Part shown: positions 46,145 through 59,100 of the stretch, piece by piece
How the letters are laid out: each line of letters opens with the position of its first letter
How positions within the stretch are numbered: the stretch's first letter is position 1
From: Timema cristinae
Taxonomy: Eukaryota; Arthropoda; Insecta; Phasmatodea; Timematidae
NCBI GenBank assembly: GCA_039000515.1
Contig: JBCFYV010000012.1
Location: 9,874,676 to 9,938,675 of the forward strand
DNA length: 64,000 nt
Direction of reading: 5' to 3'
Notes under the pieces: generated by a model
The model's database searches: none
Seen by the model: the letters and a program-made list of their open reading frames with translations, nothing else
What the model was told of the DNA's origin: nothing
Position numbers and translations under genes: made by a program

Positions 46145-46240
46145 ATAAAGGAGGTGATAACAACCACCTGCAGTGAACCCGGATGAGAATTGAACCAAAA
46201 CCTCCCCAACACACAGGTCTATGAGCAGTAAATGTTGCTC
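46145..46240 (-). repeat. tRNA-like SINE head
   Basis: On plus GCAGTGAACCCGGATGAGAA and TTGAACCAAAACCTCCCC give a worn minus-strand SINE-A-like B box and head. Confidence 0.45.
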
Positions 46241-46341
46241 GAGTTAGAACTACAAATAGCTCTCACTAAAAATGACGCAGAACATGGTCAGACGGGAGCA
46301 TGAAAAATCTCTTGAATCAGGCGTGAAATAGCACTATGGAT

Positions 46342-47565
46342 TAGAGATGGGCGATATATCACTGACTGTGATTTTTTCACCGCTACTCCCAGTGACTCGA
46401 TCTCAAAAGTATCGGTGATTGAGATATCAGTGATCGCAAATACTCCATACTCGCAGATACTCCATACTCGCAAATACTCCATATTCGCAGATACTCCATA
46501 CTCGCAAATACTCCATACTCGCAAATACTCCATACTCGCAGATACTCCATACTCGCAAATACTCCATACTCGCAGATACTCCATACTCGCAAATACTCCA
46601 TACTCGCAGATACTCCGTACTCGCAGATACTCCATACTCGCAGATACTCCATACTCGCAAATACTCCATACTCGCAGATACTCCATACTCGCAAATACTC
46701 CATACTCGCAGATACTCCATACTCGCAGATACTCCATACTCGCAAATACTCCATACTCGCAGATACTCCATACTCGCAGATACTCCATACTCGCAGATAC
46801 TCCATACTCGCAGATACTCCATACTCGCAGATACTCCATACTCGCAGATACTTCATACTCGCATCAGATGGCAACAGTTACTCGAGCCACGGAGCTAGTA
46901 TTGCTTCCTCAAGACACTCGAGTAAATACTCGCTTCGCGGCCCTTGTTATTCTTTTATTTTTTATTTACTACCAGATAATTGAGAATCGACCTTATTGAC
47001 TGGCATGTTTTACGTGCTATTTCTATTTAAAACACTTGATTTCGTAGAGCTCATTTTTCAAAAACCGTATGTTTTGCTTTCTTTTCTTATCAACTGTATG
47101 AAACATCTTAAAACGCATACTTTTGTATTGACTGTACATTAGTCAGGCAACATGAAATCCATATGAAACCTTGAAAGATTATGTAGCTGTATGTCGATTG
47201 TCAATGTCAGTGCCGACAGGAAGAGCTTATGTTAGGCCTTTAAGTATCGAATTCCATTGCAAGCCGCCAAACAGCCGAGTAATTAGTTTTCTTTCCAACT
47301 GATACTCATGGGAGTATTCGATTAAATACTAAATATCCAATACTCAATACTCATAAATACGCCATACTCCATACTAGATACTCGATACTCGGACAGCAGC
47401 TAAATACTAGCCTTCCCCGTGGTTGGAAAGTGAAAAAATATCGGTCCATCAAAACACTGTGAACACAGGTCACAGTGAAAAATCACTGGTATAAATCACC
47501 GATATATGAAAATCACAGTCACTGTATTCACTGATATCGTAAAATCACGGTTTCGCCCATCTCTA
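46342..47565. mobile_element. hAT-type non-autonomous element carrying a minisatellite (1,224 bp)
   Basis: The termini TAGAGATGGGCGATAT and the complement of TTTCGCCCATCTCTA are flanked by the 8-bp duplication CTATGGAT (46334-46341 and 47566-47573). The 8-bp size and the (T/C)AGAGATGGGC-type tip are typical of hAT. Subterminal CACTGA/TCAGTG and ATCACTG words repeat at both ends. Inside are the 17-bp array and a second TACTCGATACTCG region (47290-47410) that looks like the end of another hAT, so nesting is possible. No transposase. Confidence 0.85.
46434..46865. repeat. 17-bp minisatellite, about 25 units, inside the hAT element
   Basis: The unit is ATACTCCATACTCGCAG, alternating with ATACTCCATACTCGCAA, and rare changes (ATATTCG, CCGTACTC, CTTCATAC). 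Since 17 is not a multiple of three the period in protein is 51 bp, and four different frames on both strands stay open. Coding is therefore not indicated. Confidence 0.95.
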
Positions 47566-47573
47566 CTATGGAT

Positions 47574-50404
47574 GGTATGTAAGGACGATGCTAAGCAAGG
47601 CCAAGTACCAGTCAAGCACAAGGTCCAAGTCAAGTCTATCACAATCACATTCCTCGATAGAAAATCCTACACAGAGGTAACACACCTCAACGGGAAATAA
47701 AGCTATTTAGATTCACTGCCTCTTATTTTAACGATTTTGCTGGATGAGTTAACAAAACTGATTCTAAATGAACAAAGATTTGTAAAAATGCTGATAAGCA
47801 CGGATTTCAGTGTTAAAAAATCGGATCTATTTATTGTAACAGATCAAGAATCACATAATTATCTCTATCTACATTAAAAAAAAAGTTGGTCTTCCTGTTA
47901 TGAATACTGCAGGATATCTACCGCATAAAGGGCTGAAGTTTTAAAATGAGTAGTTCCTGTGCACAAATATATGCTGGAATTTTAAGTTTTTGATTAGATT
48001 TTTTAATTTAATAAAAACTGGGTTGGAATAAATAAAATTAAGAGATTGTTTATGTTTGTTTGAAGCAAAGAAAAGCGTACCTTAGTACAACCAAGAAATT
48101 CAGAGTACTTCTAATATCAATAAATATAAAAGCAGAAATTTGGACTATGGGAACAAAGAAAATAACGTGGAGATAAATAACCAGGAACAGATAAACTCTA
48201 TCAATGAGGTCCAAAAGCTTAGTACGGTTTGACCAGTATATAATTGGTAGGCCTTTCATTTGGATCTGTTATATTATACCAATGTATATTAGTTGGCCTA
48301 TCGAAATATAGGCCCATCAATATTCTATCACGAGAACAAAGCAATATATAGAATACGTGCCATTTCGATAGTCCATGCGTGCCGTATCATTGTGAGGAAT
48401 ATCACCGGAATGTTGTCATAGCCGAGTATTGTCAGTGTCGCAGCTTGTTTGGGCCTAGACTTATTTCAGACTTCTCCGTAACTATATTATTGCGTCATTT
48501 TTTGGAATAGAGATAATTAATCTTTCTAGCAAACAAATCCATGCGTTTTGACTTTACTTGTATTGCGGGTGTGCATAGCATAGTTCTTGCAAACAGCCAT
48601 ATGTCTGACCAAGAAGATGAGCTACTTCTCAGTTCACTTTAGCAATTAATTCAGTTGCTGGAAGTAGCATTTGGTGTGGTCTTCTATATTGGTATTTTTT
48701 TTAAATTCTTTAATATCAGCTTTACTTTTCCTATTCACTTCAACTAGATACTCGATGATAGCCGATAGTCAAACTGGTGTGCTCATACGAAGATAGACTG
48801 GTTTGCCTATGTCAGATAGGTCGGTCCACACCAGGTGCATTATGGGTGGTTTTCCAACCATTTATTATTGTGTCTTTCACATATCATCCTCACACTAACG
48901 CGAGAACATGTCTTCTAAGTTACTCTCCCAATCTTTACATTAGCTACAACAATAAACGTGTCAATGAAAATAATAAGTCTCTTACCTGTGACACGATGTA
49001 AAAAGACGGATCCAGATATTTCACTGCCCTGATTCATCCATGTGGCTAAGCAGTTATAGAGATAGATTACAAATTTTGAAAACCCTGTTTCGGTTTCGAG
49101 TAATACTCATGCAGTAAAGTGCTATTTGTTGGTGGGTTTGTCCCACTATCCACTCACTAGCGCTCGGTGACCAATATTATACCTAATCTGTAATATTAGA
49201 ATAGGTTGTAAACGTTTGCTGACATAACTGTTGCTAGAAAATAAAAACCTATTTCAATATTTTTTAAATCAAACTTTTCTTTGTTGAAGGACTCCATTCT
49301 TATTGAAGTAAAATAATATATTTTATATTTGCACAAACTTCCTATCTACCTTTTCAGAACAACTCTAGGAAAGTACATAATGACATACAAAGGATAGAAC
49401 GTAGGAGAGAAATGAGCGCACGTACGCGCTGACGCGCTCAAGAAAACAAAGGGAATTCAAAAGAGAAACTTTATTTGCAGTGCTGTCGTGCGTACTGGGA
49501 GCGCCTTGTAGGGCTGGCAGTCTGCTGTACGGCAACGCTTGCAGGGAAACATAAACAAAACATTGCGGGCGATCTTCAGGGAGTATAACGTTCGCTCATG
49601 ACTGTGTGCTTTATTTAATTGGGGGATTCCATGTGACTTTGGGACACAAAAGTTGTTTGGCTTAGGAAATTAAATCCAGTTAGTACGACTCTTACTATGA
49701 ACATGTAAGCCCTAGCCCAAGGATTTTACTACTCTTAATAAATTTATTTACTTTTCTCATTTAGTTATATAACCACGCTCTTCCAACCAGAGACCTGCAA
49801 GCATAATAATAAGATATTTTACATAATATATATTCTCCCTAAACTTTTGCTTGTCTCGAACATTTTAGCGCATTCCTTACTTATTAGAACAATTTTTTAA
49901 ATAATTCAAATTTGTAAAAAAAAAAATGTGAGTCATAAGAAAACTATTCTTGAACGAAATTTTCCCTATGAAACAAATATAAATTTGTATTTGTAATGTC
50001 AAAGGAATTTTCATCAAAAACAAGTTAACGGTATTTTGTTAGTTCAAACCTTCCCTAGGTATTCATTTTAAACAAAATTGCTAAACCATACTCGAAAAAA
50101 TAAAATTGTTCTTTTAAAAATCATTGATCATTAGGCAACTCTTAACTTAAGGTGTCATTCTTCATGATATGAAATATTTATTGATATTTTATGATTTGTT
50201 TGAACTTGTTTGATGTTTAATACAATGCTCTGAAATACCTGTTATAATTTTATAAATTCATTGTGCATTGATTGATTCACAAATTAAACTAAGGTAAACT
50301 AAGGGGGAAGGATAAAGAGAAGGAGTTTTAAGAAAATATATCATTAAAGTAAGAGAGAGGAAGAAAAAATAATAATTTGCAAAAAGGCATCATTCTCAAA
50401 ATAT
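47574..50404. other. unassigned sequence with faint SINE traces
   Basis: A worn SINE-A-like stretch lies at about 48765-48915 (GGTGGTTTTCCAACCATTTA). A more CG-containing patch at 49395-49620 (CGCACGTACGCGCTGACGCG) stands out from the AT-rich flanks and could be an exon or promoter, but no motif supports it. No gene called. Confidence 0.3.
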
Positions 50405-50610
50405 ACTGGACTGTCAATGATAGAGAGATCAAGGTTGGAATCCCTGTCGGATGTAATGAGGGTGCTTATTCCTCAATTGTTTTATATTCCCCCTCCACGC
50501 AAATGGAATAAACTTTCTTTAAATTAAACCTTACCTATCTCTAGAACTTTAGCTTAATTAGTAGATATGATTATAGCCCAAATGGGTAGTGTGACGTGGT
50601 TATAAAAATA
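50405..50610 (+). repeat. degenerate SINE-A
   Basis: GATAGAGAGATCAAGGTTGG (B box altered), CCCCCTCCACGCAAATGGAA, and the tail AGCCCAAATGGGTAGTGTGA. Confidence 0.65.
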
Positions 50611-50749
50611 AAGCAAAATAAAACATTTCATACAATTGGGAATTGAACTTTTATCGACAAACTCAAATTCTCTCTGTGTGTGATCAATATTATTTATTGT
50701 GCAATGATTATCTTCATTCACTAAATATCGATAAAAGTTTACTTGCTTA

Positions 50750-51628
50750 GTGAGATACGAGCTACCACCAAGTTGTGTCACTTAGGCTAAAATACGTGAG
50801 ATACGAGCTACCACCTAAGTTGTGTCACTTAGGCTAAAATACGTGAGATACGAGCTACCACCGTACAGCTAATAGTGTGTCACTTAGGCTAAAATACGTG
50901 AGATACGAGCTACCACCTAAGTTGTGTCACTTAGGCTAAAATACGTGAGATACGAGCTACCACCTAAGTTTGTCACTTAGGCTAAAATACGTGAGATACG
51001 AGCTACCACCAAGTTGTGTCACTTAGGCTAAAATACGTGAGATACGAGCTACCACCAAGTTGTGTCACTTAGCTAAAATACGTGAGATACGAGCTACCAC
51101 CAAGTTGTGTCACTTAGGCTAAAAATACGTTGAGATACGAGCTACCACCTAAGTTGTGTCACTTAGGCTAAAATACGTGAGATACGAGCTACCACCTAAG
51201 TTGTGTCACTTAGGCTAAAATACGTGAGATACGAGCTACCACCTAAGTTGTGTCACTTAGGCTAAAATACGTGAGATACGAGCTACCACCTAAGTTGTGT
51301 CACTTAGGCTAAAATACGTGAGATACGAGCTACCACCTAAGTTGTGTCACTTAGGCTAAAATACGTGAGATACGAGCTACCACCTAAGTTGTGTCACTTA
51401 GACTAAAATACGTGAGATACGAGCTACCACCTAAGTTGTGTCACTTAGGCTAAAATACGTGAGATACGAGCTACCACCTAAGTTGTGTCACTTAGGCTAA
51501 AATACGTGAGATACGAGCTACCACCTAAGTTGTGTCACTTAGGCTAAAATACGTGAGATACGAGCTACCACCTAAGTTGTGTCACTTAGGCTAAAATACG
51601 TGAGATACAAGCTACCACCTAAATTGTA
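50750..51628. repeat. 47-bp minisatellite, about 19 units
   Basis: The unit is GTGAGATACGAGCTACCACC then TAAGTTGTGTCACTTAGGCT then AAAATAC. Each full unit contains the dyad CCTAAG..CTTAGG. Units on the left vary in length (missing T, one with an extra GTACAGC-type insert); the right two thirds are almost uniform. Confidence 0.95.
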
Positions 51629-52559
51629 TGTCTACTAGGAATTACAAACTGAAAATGGAAATTTTACCAGCTATATTGTATTAAAGACTTATACTAAAAA
51701 TATTTTATTTCTTTTTTATGAATACTATTGTTTTAGGCTTAATATTAAATTATTCTAATATTAAAAAATCATTATCTAGATGGCGAAACTCTAATCTCAA
51801 ATTAGGCGTAATTAACCTATATTTTTTAAATTACATTTTTGAAATTAAACAAATTCAGAAAATAATTGTAAATCTAATACCGCCAAAATCTTAAATAAAA
51901 TATTTCACGTTGGATTTTTAAGTTTTCGTCAAACGTTGGATTTCAAAATAAGCTGACTCTTGGATCCTGCCAATCATTCTTATGACCTTTTTTTTTTCCC
52001 AACTCCCTCCCCAACACTTCTTACTACTTCTCCCCCCTCCTCTGTCACAGTATTTCCACCTCTTCCTTAAGCCCCTTTTCATTTCATTTCTATTCGAAAA
52101 CACCGTCATCTTCAACCTTTGTTACTCTTTCATCCCAACCATCTCAAGAGCTATTTTACCCGGGCCAAGTTGGAACTAAACTTGGCCGCAATTTATCCAC
52201 CTTCACTTCGTCTCTAGTTTAGTTCTCTTCTTTGTCTTCCCTATCACCCTCTCTTTCTCTCTCTTTCCTTTTTCACTTAATTCGGGCCTCTTTGTGTCAC
52301 AAGACTTGCCAAGTAATCCTATCATCTGTAAAGAGATAGTTCACGTCTAAAGTTTCGCAATGTGTGAACTATTTCCTCATTGTATTCTGATAAAAAGCAC
52401 CAACTTCCATTCCCTCCTCTTTGTTTCCTCTTTTTCCTAAATATTACTCAAAGTTAATTTCTTGTTACATTTGATTTCAAGATTGTTCCACTATAACATC
52501 AGTTATTTAAAGTTATATTTTAAATGTTTATTAAACTCAAGTAAAATCAACTGAAAAGG
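51629..52559. other. AT-rich then pyrimidine-rich spacer
   Basis: A C/T-rich tract at 51985-52300 opens short frames on both strands; no domain. Confidence 0.35.
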
Positions 52560-52745
52560 TTGTCACGTGGTATGAGGCTGTGAGCTTGTAAGGGTGGTGA
52601 CTAGGAGGTCGAGTTTCGAATCTCAGCCGCATGAATTAGGTGGCTCAGCATGTGTGATTTATTGACATTTTCTTATCCCCTCTTCACGCTAATGTGGATA
52701 CACTTCATCTATACAACCTTTGTCATCCGTGATCCTCATATTAAA
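52560..52745 (+). repeat. degenerate SINE-A-like element
   Basis: A head-like stretch with GAGGTCGAGTTTCGAATCTC, then CCCCTCTTCACGCTAATGTG. The tail is lost. Confidence 0.5.
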
Positions 52746-53744
52746 CCGTTTATGATCATGGTATTAAAACTACTAATACCGAAAAAAGCTTGAAATACTC
52801 TGTATTTTCTGTGTAATTATGTTTTGTCAGGTACTTATATGTTTCATTATAATAAATAACTTATTGTGTGTATATATATGCTTGCATTATATAATGTATT
52901 GCTTACGTTAATCAATGAATGTATTGATGGTATTATGACAAGTTTTCTAATATCTCCAGAAAGAGGTTGATGACCTTAAAAATCTATCCTGAGATTTAGG
53001 TTTGCACAGAAGTTACAAAAGTCTGAATTATATATGGACTTTACCACAAACCCTGTAACTTAAACAAGCAACAAAGTTGACTGGGAGATTTTTCACCTGG
53101 GTACGATGATTAGTGTAACACAAATTATTCAATAAAATATTAGATAAATTATAATTTAATCTGCATAATTTCTCTCGCTTTATAATCAATTTGTTTTAAT
53201 ATTAATGAATTAATACATACATTTATTACAGTTCTATTATTATCTTTTTTTTATACTTTAGTTACTTTAGCTCTATGTAAAATAAATAGATAAACCTAAA
53301 AAAACATTGATTGAAGGAAAATGTTTTAAGATAATGAATGCATTGTAATTACAGTAAAACTTTGGTTGTATGGAGCTTTGAAAAAATACTAACATAATTT
53401 TAGTTTGGTGAACAATTATGATAACACTGTACTATTCATAGTTTTCCTGGGTTAAACGCCTAACGGAAGAACTATACTTATATTATTATTTAATTTGTGA
53501 CAGTAAATTTGCAAAGCAATCGTAATATATTTCTTAACACAAGGTTGGTATCTGTTAATATGGAGGTTTATTGGGTTTTTTTAATAAATTATGCTACCAC
53601 GGTAAATAAGTTTACATCTTGAAGCAAAACATCAATTTTTAGGTTTTAAAATCTAATCAATGCCTTAATAAGTTTTACTCTACAAATATACGATAGGTAT
53701 CTAGGAATCTAATTTCCAACCTCTACTCAATTTTAGGTCTAATT
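52746..53744. other. AT-rich spacer, no gene seen
   Basis: No motif-bearing frame. Confidence 0.3.
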
Positions 53745-54174
53745 TTCCAACAAGATGGATTGTTAGTGCTGCACCTGTGTCTTGGCCTCTGTGATCACCT
53801 CATTTAACACCATTCTATATTTTGTATGGGGAGTTCTCAAGCAAAAAGTGTATGAAGTGCTTGTTAATTACCTTCAATCATGACATCAAGCGTGCGAAGA
53901 AACAACAGTTGTACAATGTCTGTCAGCCACTCGTTCTGTCATTGATAAGTGCAATGTTAGTGTTCGGGCTGGAGGCCGTTAATTTGAATAAAATAAATAC
54001 ATAAATACATAAAATATTTTATTTAATACCTACCTTTTCTGTTTTTATTTAGTTTTTTGGTGTTGGCGCGAAAAGAAACAAAAATTAGCAAATCTCCAAA
54101 ATACATTTTGAGTCAGTATTTTGACCCACTACCACTTCCCAAAGTTTAGTTGTTTAACTCGGGAACATCCTGTA
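53745..54174 (+). pseudogene. mariner-type (IS630/Tc1 superfamily) transposase remnant with right end
   Basis: TTCCAACAAGATGG encodes FQQDG. In another frame TGGCCTCTGTGATCACCTCA gives WPL-stop-SPHLTP, then FYILYGEFSSKKCM, matching the WPPRSPDLTPxDFxLWGxLKxKVY region around the last catalytic acidic residue of this transposase group. Further on RAGGR.FE resembles the C-terminal GGHFEH. The copy has a stop and frame changes. The catalytic Asp of SPDLTP reads His here. CGGGAACATCCTGTATA at 54160-54175 looks like the right terminal repeat next to TA. The left part was not found. Dead transposon. Confidence 0.7.
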
Positions 54175-54649
54175 TATAATATCAGCGCTATTTTATAGTT
54201 ATTTATTATATTTATCAAAGGTTACAGCTATAGATCACATTATTACCGCCTGTATTGTATTGTTTTTATTAACTTTTATATAAAAAAATATTTTTTCAAA
54301 CTGATTTGTACTGTTAACCTGGAGAAGAAAATCCACACCATTGGCACATTTTTCCCAGTACACTTGATCTAGTATTCAGTCAAGACTCCCCTGGTTATAT
54401 TTAAAGTAGAAAGGGTTGAGGGTGGTAACTGGAACGGACTCCACCGTAATTTGCGCGAAGGGAGGTCGGGAACTTACCCATGTAAAAATCTTCTCAACAG
54501 AAGGAAGTGAACCCGTAGGCTTTCTAATAGAACACACTATCCCGGTGTCTGATTCTGTCAGCCGCCTTTCAATTGTTTTAGTCATTCAATGAATAAATAA
54601 GCAACGCTAAAGGCTCTAATTAAGAAGTGTATTTATCTTTGATTATTTT
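54175..54649. other. unassigned sequence, no gene seen
   Basis: A minus-strand frame at 54376-54585 (69 codons) has no motif. Confidence 0.3.
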
Positions 54650-54870
54650 ATTTACCCGGCTGCTATATCCACGTTTTTACACCAATGGAACAGCGCTGAT
54701 TATTGTTGAATTTGGAGATAATGTTATCTAATTGGCATAATGGAAGAGTGGGAAATCGTTTAGAAAAGAGCATCAGTACGCAATGTCAGGATTTGAACAC
54801 AAGTTACCGTCCCCTACAAACCAGATAAAACGAGACTGACGCCTTAATTCGTGTACCCACCAATGCAAGT
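54650..54870 (-). repeat. degenerate SINE
   Basis: On plus: GAGTGGGAAATCGTTTAGAA, then GTCAGGATTTGAACACAAGT (minus-strand B-box region) and a worn head. Confidence 0.5.
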
Positions 54871-55829
54871 CTTAAATTCGTCGGGTAATATTAGGTTAGG
54901 CTTGTTTTGATTATATTTCCTCAAAGTATTTTATTTCTGGTTCTTCCAACACACTTCCCCTTGGTTTTCCTCCCCCTCTCGCCTTCCCTCAACTAAATTC
55001 TGAAGCTTTCCCTCTGGTTTCATCTCGAGATTCTCTGAAGTAATTAGACCGGAAGTTATTCTTGTCTATTTAAGAAGCGAGAAAATGGAGTTTTTCATGT
55101 CTTGTTTTTTACACATCGTGGTTTTGTAATCCGATCATCAGCTAAGAAGCGGGCACCCCCATATTTGTTCTCTTAGCTGCCAGGGCGTAGCGAAACTGTC
55201 AAACGTCAATTTGCGAGGAAACAAGATGAAGTTAGGAAAGTGAGCGGAGCTTGAAACTTACTTACTTCATCACAAGTCAAAATAGATTCATCCTGCCTAT
55301 ATCGACATACATTTAAGATAACAAGTCAAATCTTACAATAACTGCTTTCTTAACTTCTTTAATATCTTTTAATATTTGGGGGTTTTCAAATGCTGATTTA
55401 ATGTATTACCAATGGCTTTGCTATAAGCTGAAACCATCTTACATTAAAATTTTTGTGAAACTGTGATAATCATATTACTAATAGCTGTACGTATCTTAGA
55501 ACAGTTTACAAACGAAAATATATATTAGCACATAGCTTACAAACTAGCTTAAACTAGGACACAACATCGAATAAACTTACACAAAGGGCATTTGAAAGAT
55601 ATTAATATTGCCAGTCTGGGCTACGTCACTCGTAGCCTAGTTTTGTGGAAATATTATCCAGTACTAATGTACCGTTGCCCAGGGGACGTCCGATATACTA
55701 ATCGTACATCCTTTCCGTGGAGACTCTTTCCATGTCCCGACGAGATGAGGTGATGGTGAATATGAGGTTGGGAAACCAGTGGAAACTCTTATATCTAACT
55801 TAAGCCTAATTAACCAAACCCTGATGACT
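54871..55829. other. unassigned sequence, no gene seen
   Basis: No frame or repeat of note. Confidence 0.3.
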
Positions 55830-55945
55830 GTTGGGATAATTTCTCATAAGAGAACAATCAATACCCACGGTACCAGCCATAAATTGAACCCGGGACCCCT
55901 AGGCTCATAGCTAGTCGTACTATCCACTATACCACGGGGCCGATT
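55830..55945 (-). repeat. tRNA-like SINE head (third type)
   Basis: On the minus strand CGGCCCCGTGGTATAGTGGA is an A-box region and CCCGGGTTCAATTTATGG the B box. The head differs from SINE-A and SINE-B. Confidence 0.6.
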
Positions 55946-56029
55946 AGCATTTGAAATTAAATATTGTATCTTAAATCTTATATATGCATACAAAGCTTAC
56001 TTAAAATATATAAAGTCTAACGATATTAC

Positions 56030-56180
56030 CCGCGTTGACCTAGTAGCCTAAGTCATTTGACTTGCACTGCTCAAGGTCACCTTTGACTGGTATCCTGGGT
56101 TCGAATCCAATCCGAGTGCACTGAAGGTTTTTCCTAAATGCGAACTTCACTTGGGTTTATTTCTACCCTCTATCTACGTT
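56030..56180 (+). repeat. tRNA-like SINE head and SINE-A-like body
   Basis: CCCGCGTTGACCTAGTAGCC, the B box GGGTTCGAATCC, then GTGCACTGAAGGTTTTTCCT and a short body. Relative of SINE-A with a different head. Confidence 0.6.
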
Positions 56181-59100
56181 ATTTCAGCGGCAATTCTCTT
56201 GCGTTAACATCTTCATCTTGCCCTTATGTTAAATATACTGGTACAAATATGTTGAGGTATTTCCTTAAAACTCACCCTTTTTTATTTTGTGTCCTTGGAT
56301 CAGTTAGAGAACGTTGACGCATAGTATCCTCCCAAGAATGATCACAACTTTTTCTAATTGTGTATATAAGAATGCTCAGTATCCTTACTTTCCTATCTCT
56401 AGCTCGCCATGTTTCTCAATGCCCAAAGTCAACACACAGTACAAAGAGGATAAAACCAGACGAGAACGGGGATGAGAAGTTATCAAGACGGAGAGAGAAG
56501 GGGGCAGTGGGAGGAAATAATACAAAGGAAAAAAAATCAAGGGAAAGACGGAATTACTCAATTTCCCAGCTGGAAATCGTACCTATTGGATAACTTGGCT
56601 GATGATTGAACCAGCTATTCTCCAAAGAGCGGCAAGAAGGGAGGTTTTTGTGAAAGGTGGTGGAGGGAGTTTTCTAGTCATCTTGAGGGACTATGAAGGA
56701 GAATAAATCAGGGGTTGGACTGCTGGACCGTGAGTCAAGGGTTGGGGGGTGAGTCACATGTTTCCTCTTGTCTTCCGAATCAGGGACCTTCCTTTTAAGT
56801 AAGGAATACAGAGATCGATTCCCTTTTATTAATTGTTTTTGTAAGAATCTATAAAAATAAACCTAAGCTAATTATGGCAGCCGACTCGGGCGTATAGAAA
56901 GTATATGTATGCGTTTTGCCGCCTGCACCCCCGGGCTCTTGGCGAGAAAGCATAGGAAGCTATGCTTGGGCCGGTCCATGACGTGCTCAATACGGACTAT
57001 TGAGCGTTGTGTCATATAAATATATACATAGAATTATTGTATACATGTGTTGGTTGGATTACGGTCAGTTATAGTGAGTGGAGACCTTAACGTGGACCCT
57101 TAGCACAGAAGTAAGTCTATTTTCTCGTGAACTCCGAATCACAATTACCACGCTCTATCTCATACCACGTTAAGTCTGAACTACAGTTCAATAAGTGGCT
57201 AAACAGTCTAAGGTGTTAAACTCACTTTGCACCTAGACCTTAGTTACCATTGATTAATAGATTGGGGTTTTACATTCAGTTAAGAGAACGGTGGAGTTTT
57301 ATTCTACATGCGATTTGCCAGCTATCAAACTTTCTTTCCATTATAATGAGGATGCACTTACTCTAAAACTACTCTCCTCGTCCTTTTAGATAATTCTTTG
57401 AAAACCCTTATTTAACCCTAACCTGTGTTTAGCTTGTAAGGTAGTTAGTTAGCTTACCGTTCTTAGTTACACTATGGCGTAGCTTATAAGTAGAGCCTCT
57501 ATTTCTATATAGTAATAACATACAAAACTTGTGCATAAACACAAATATTTAGCAAAATATTTAATAATGTTAAAGTATGCAGCATTGTTTTACCACGTTG
57601 ATAATTGAAATAAAATTAAATTTAATGGCTGCAAATTAAGTAATATAAAAACATTTTTATAAATACACACACGTACAGCTACTTTTTTAACGAGTTTTAT
57701 TACATTATTAGTTCTTGATATATTTTGGGTTCCGTTTCCGTCACTTGTTCTTTGTCTGACAGCTTTACATCCTTTTATTCCCTCGACCAAAGAACAATGT
57801 GAAATTGAGCTAGTAAGTTATAAGAACTATAGTTTTTTTACAACTTAACGACTTGTATTTACAAACTGGCACACCACACGAGAGATGTTATGCTAAGGCA
57901 ACGCCACATTATATTGCCTCCATAACACGAGAAACTTCAGACACAAAGCTATGTATGTTAAGGCAACTTTAATCCTCCCTGACGAGCCAGCACACAGGAC
58001 TTGGACTTTGCTCACTGCCTTACCTTCCCTGAATATATTCTTTAGTTATAAAATACAAGTTGCTTGGAGATTAGTGACACATATTCAAAAGTATGTTTCC
58101 CAACAAAGATATAAAAATACTACTACGATAAACAAAATATGTAAATATATAATTTTATGTAGTTTCTTCGAAAATGCCTATAATTTTGTAAAATATGTAC
58201 TTAGATACAATTCTGGGTTCTACGTTATAAGACAGGACCATAGTATAATCACTAGGGGTAGGTGGAAGTCACAACTAAAAACGATATTTTAAATAAAGTA
58301 TTTAAACTTGTAATTTAAATATTGCTTTGATTTTCCTTCATTTAATAAACCCCTTTGGTGATTTTTATGATCTTGTACATATACGTAGTACTACTACCCC
58401 AGTTGGGGTTGAAATGACTATTTAATATTATGATATTTTATTTCTTCTAATAATTCAAGAAAGATCTGTACCCAATATATTCAGGTCCAGGGTCCAATCC
58501 ATGATAAAAGCGAGTGCTGATATTAATTGGTTATCCAAGAAGTCCGGGCCACTGAGGTGGACAAGGTTGAGGAAGTACTTAAACATCACACGATAATGTG
58601 TTCAGCGGAAATGCGCCCCGCGGTATTTTTTTATCTTTTTTAAACTTAATTATCCGCTGTCGTAGAGCTTCTCCCGGAGCCAAGAAAATATTAACTAGAT
58701 TCTACTACGTGAAGACATAGCGTTTTAAGGTTTTATTTGATCCTCTTTCCTTTAAATAGTTAGTCTACGAAACTTTTTTTTCTGGAGAGTTCCAGAATGA
58801 TCTCCAATTTTTCGTTTTTCATTGAATTTTTTTTATTCATTCAAAATTAATTTGCAACGTATAATAGCTTCATTTTTGTTGTTTATCCTTGGAATTAATA
58901 ATATAATTTAAATTTGTTTATTGATATCATAGAATTCAAAATCACTTCTCATCGTAAATTTTAAATTACAATACATATTGAAGTAATAGAACAATGACAA
59001 TCTCTTTGAGACAAGTGTGGAGGATTTATTGTATATTTTTTACAGTTATTCGATCTCACATTCTATTAGTAATGACTTTTGACACACTTTTAATATCCAT

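Noticed and set aside
56360..56593. Small secreted protein
   Set aside because: A hydrophobic start alone is weak evidence in AT-rich DNA; no cysteine pattern, homology or splice support.
57951..58292. 113-codon ORF as a gene
   Set aside because: No motif, AT-driven composition and no neighbouring exon signals.
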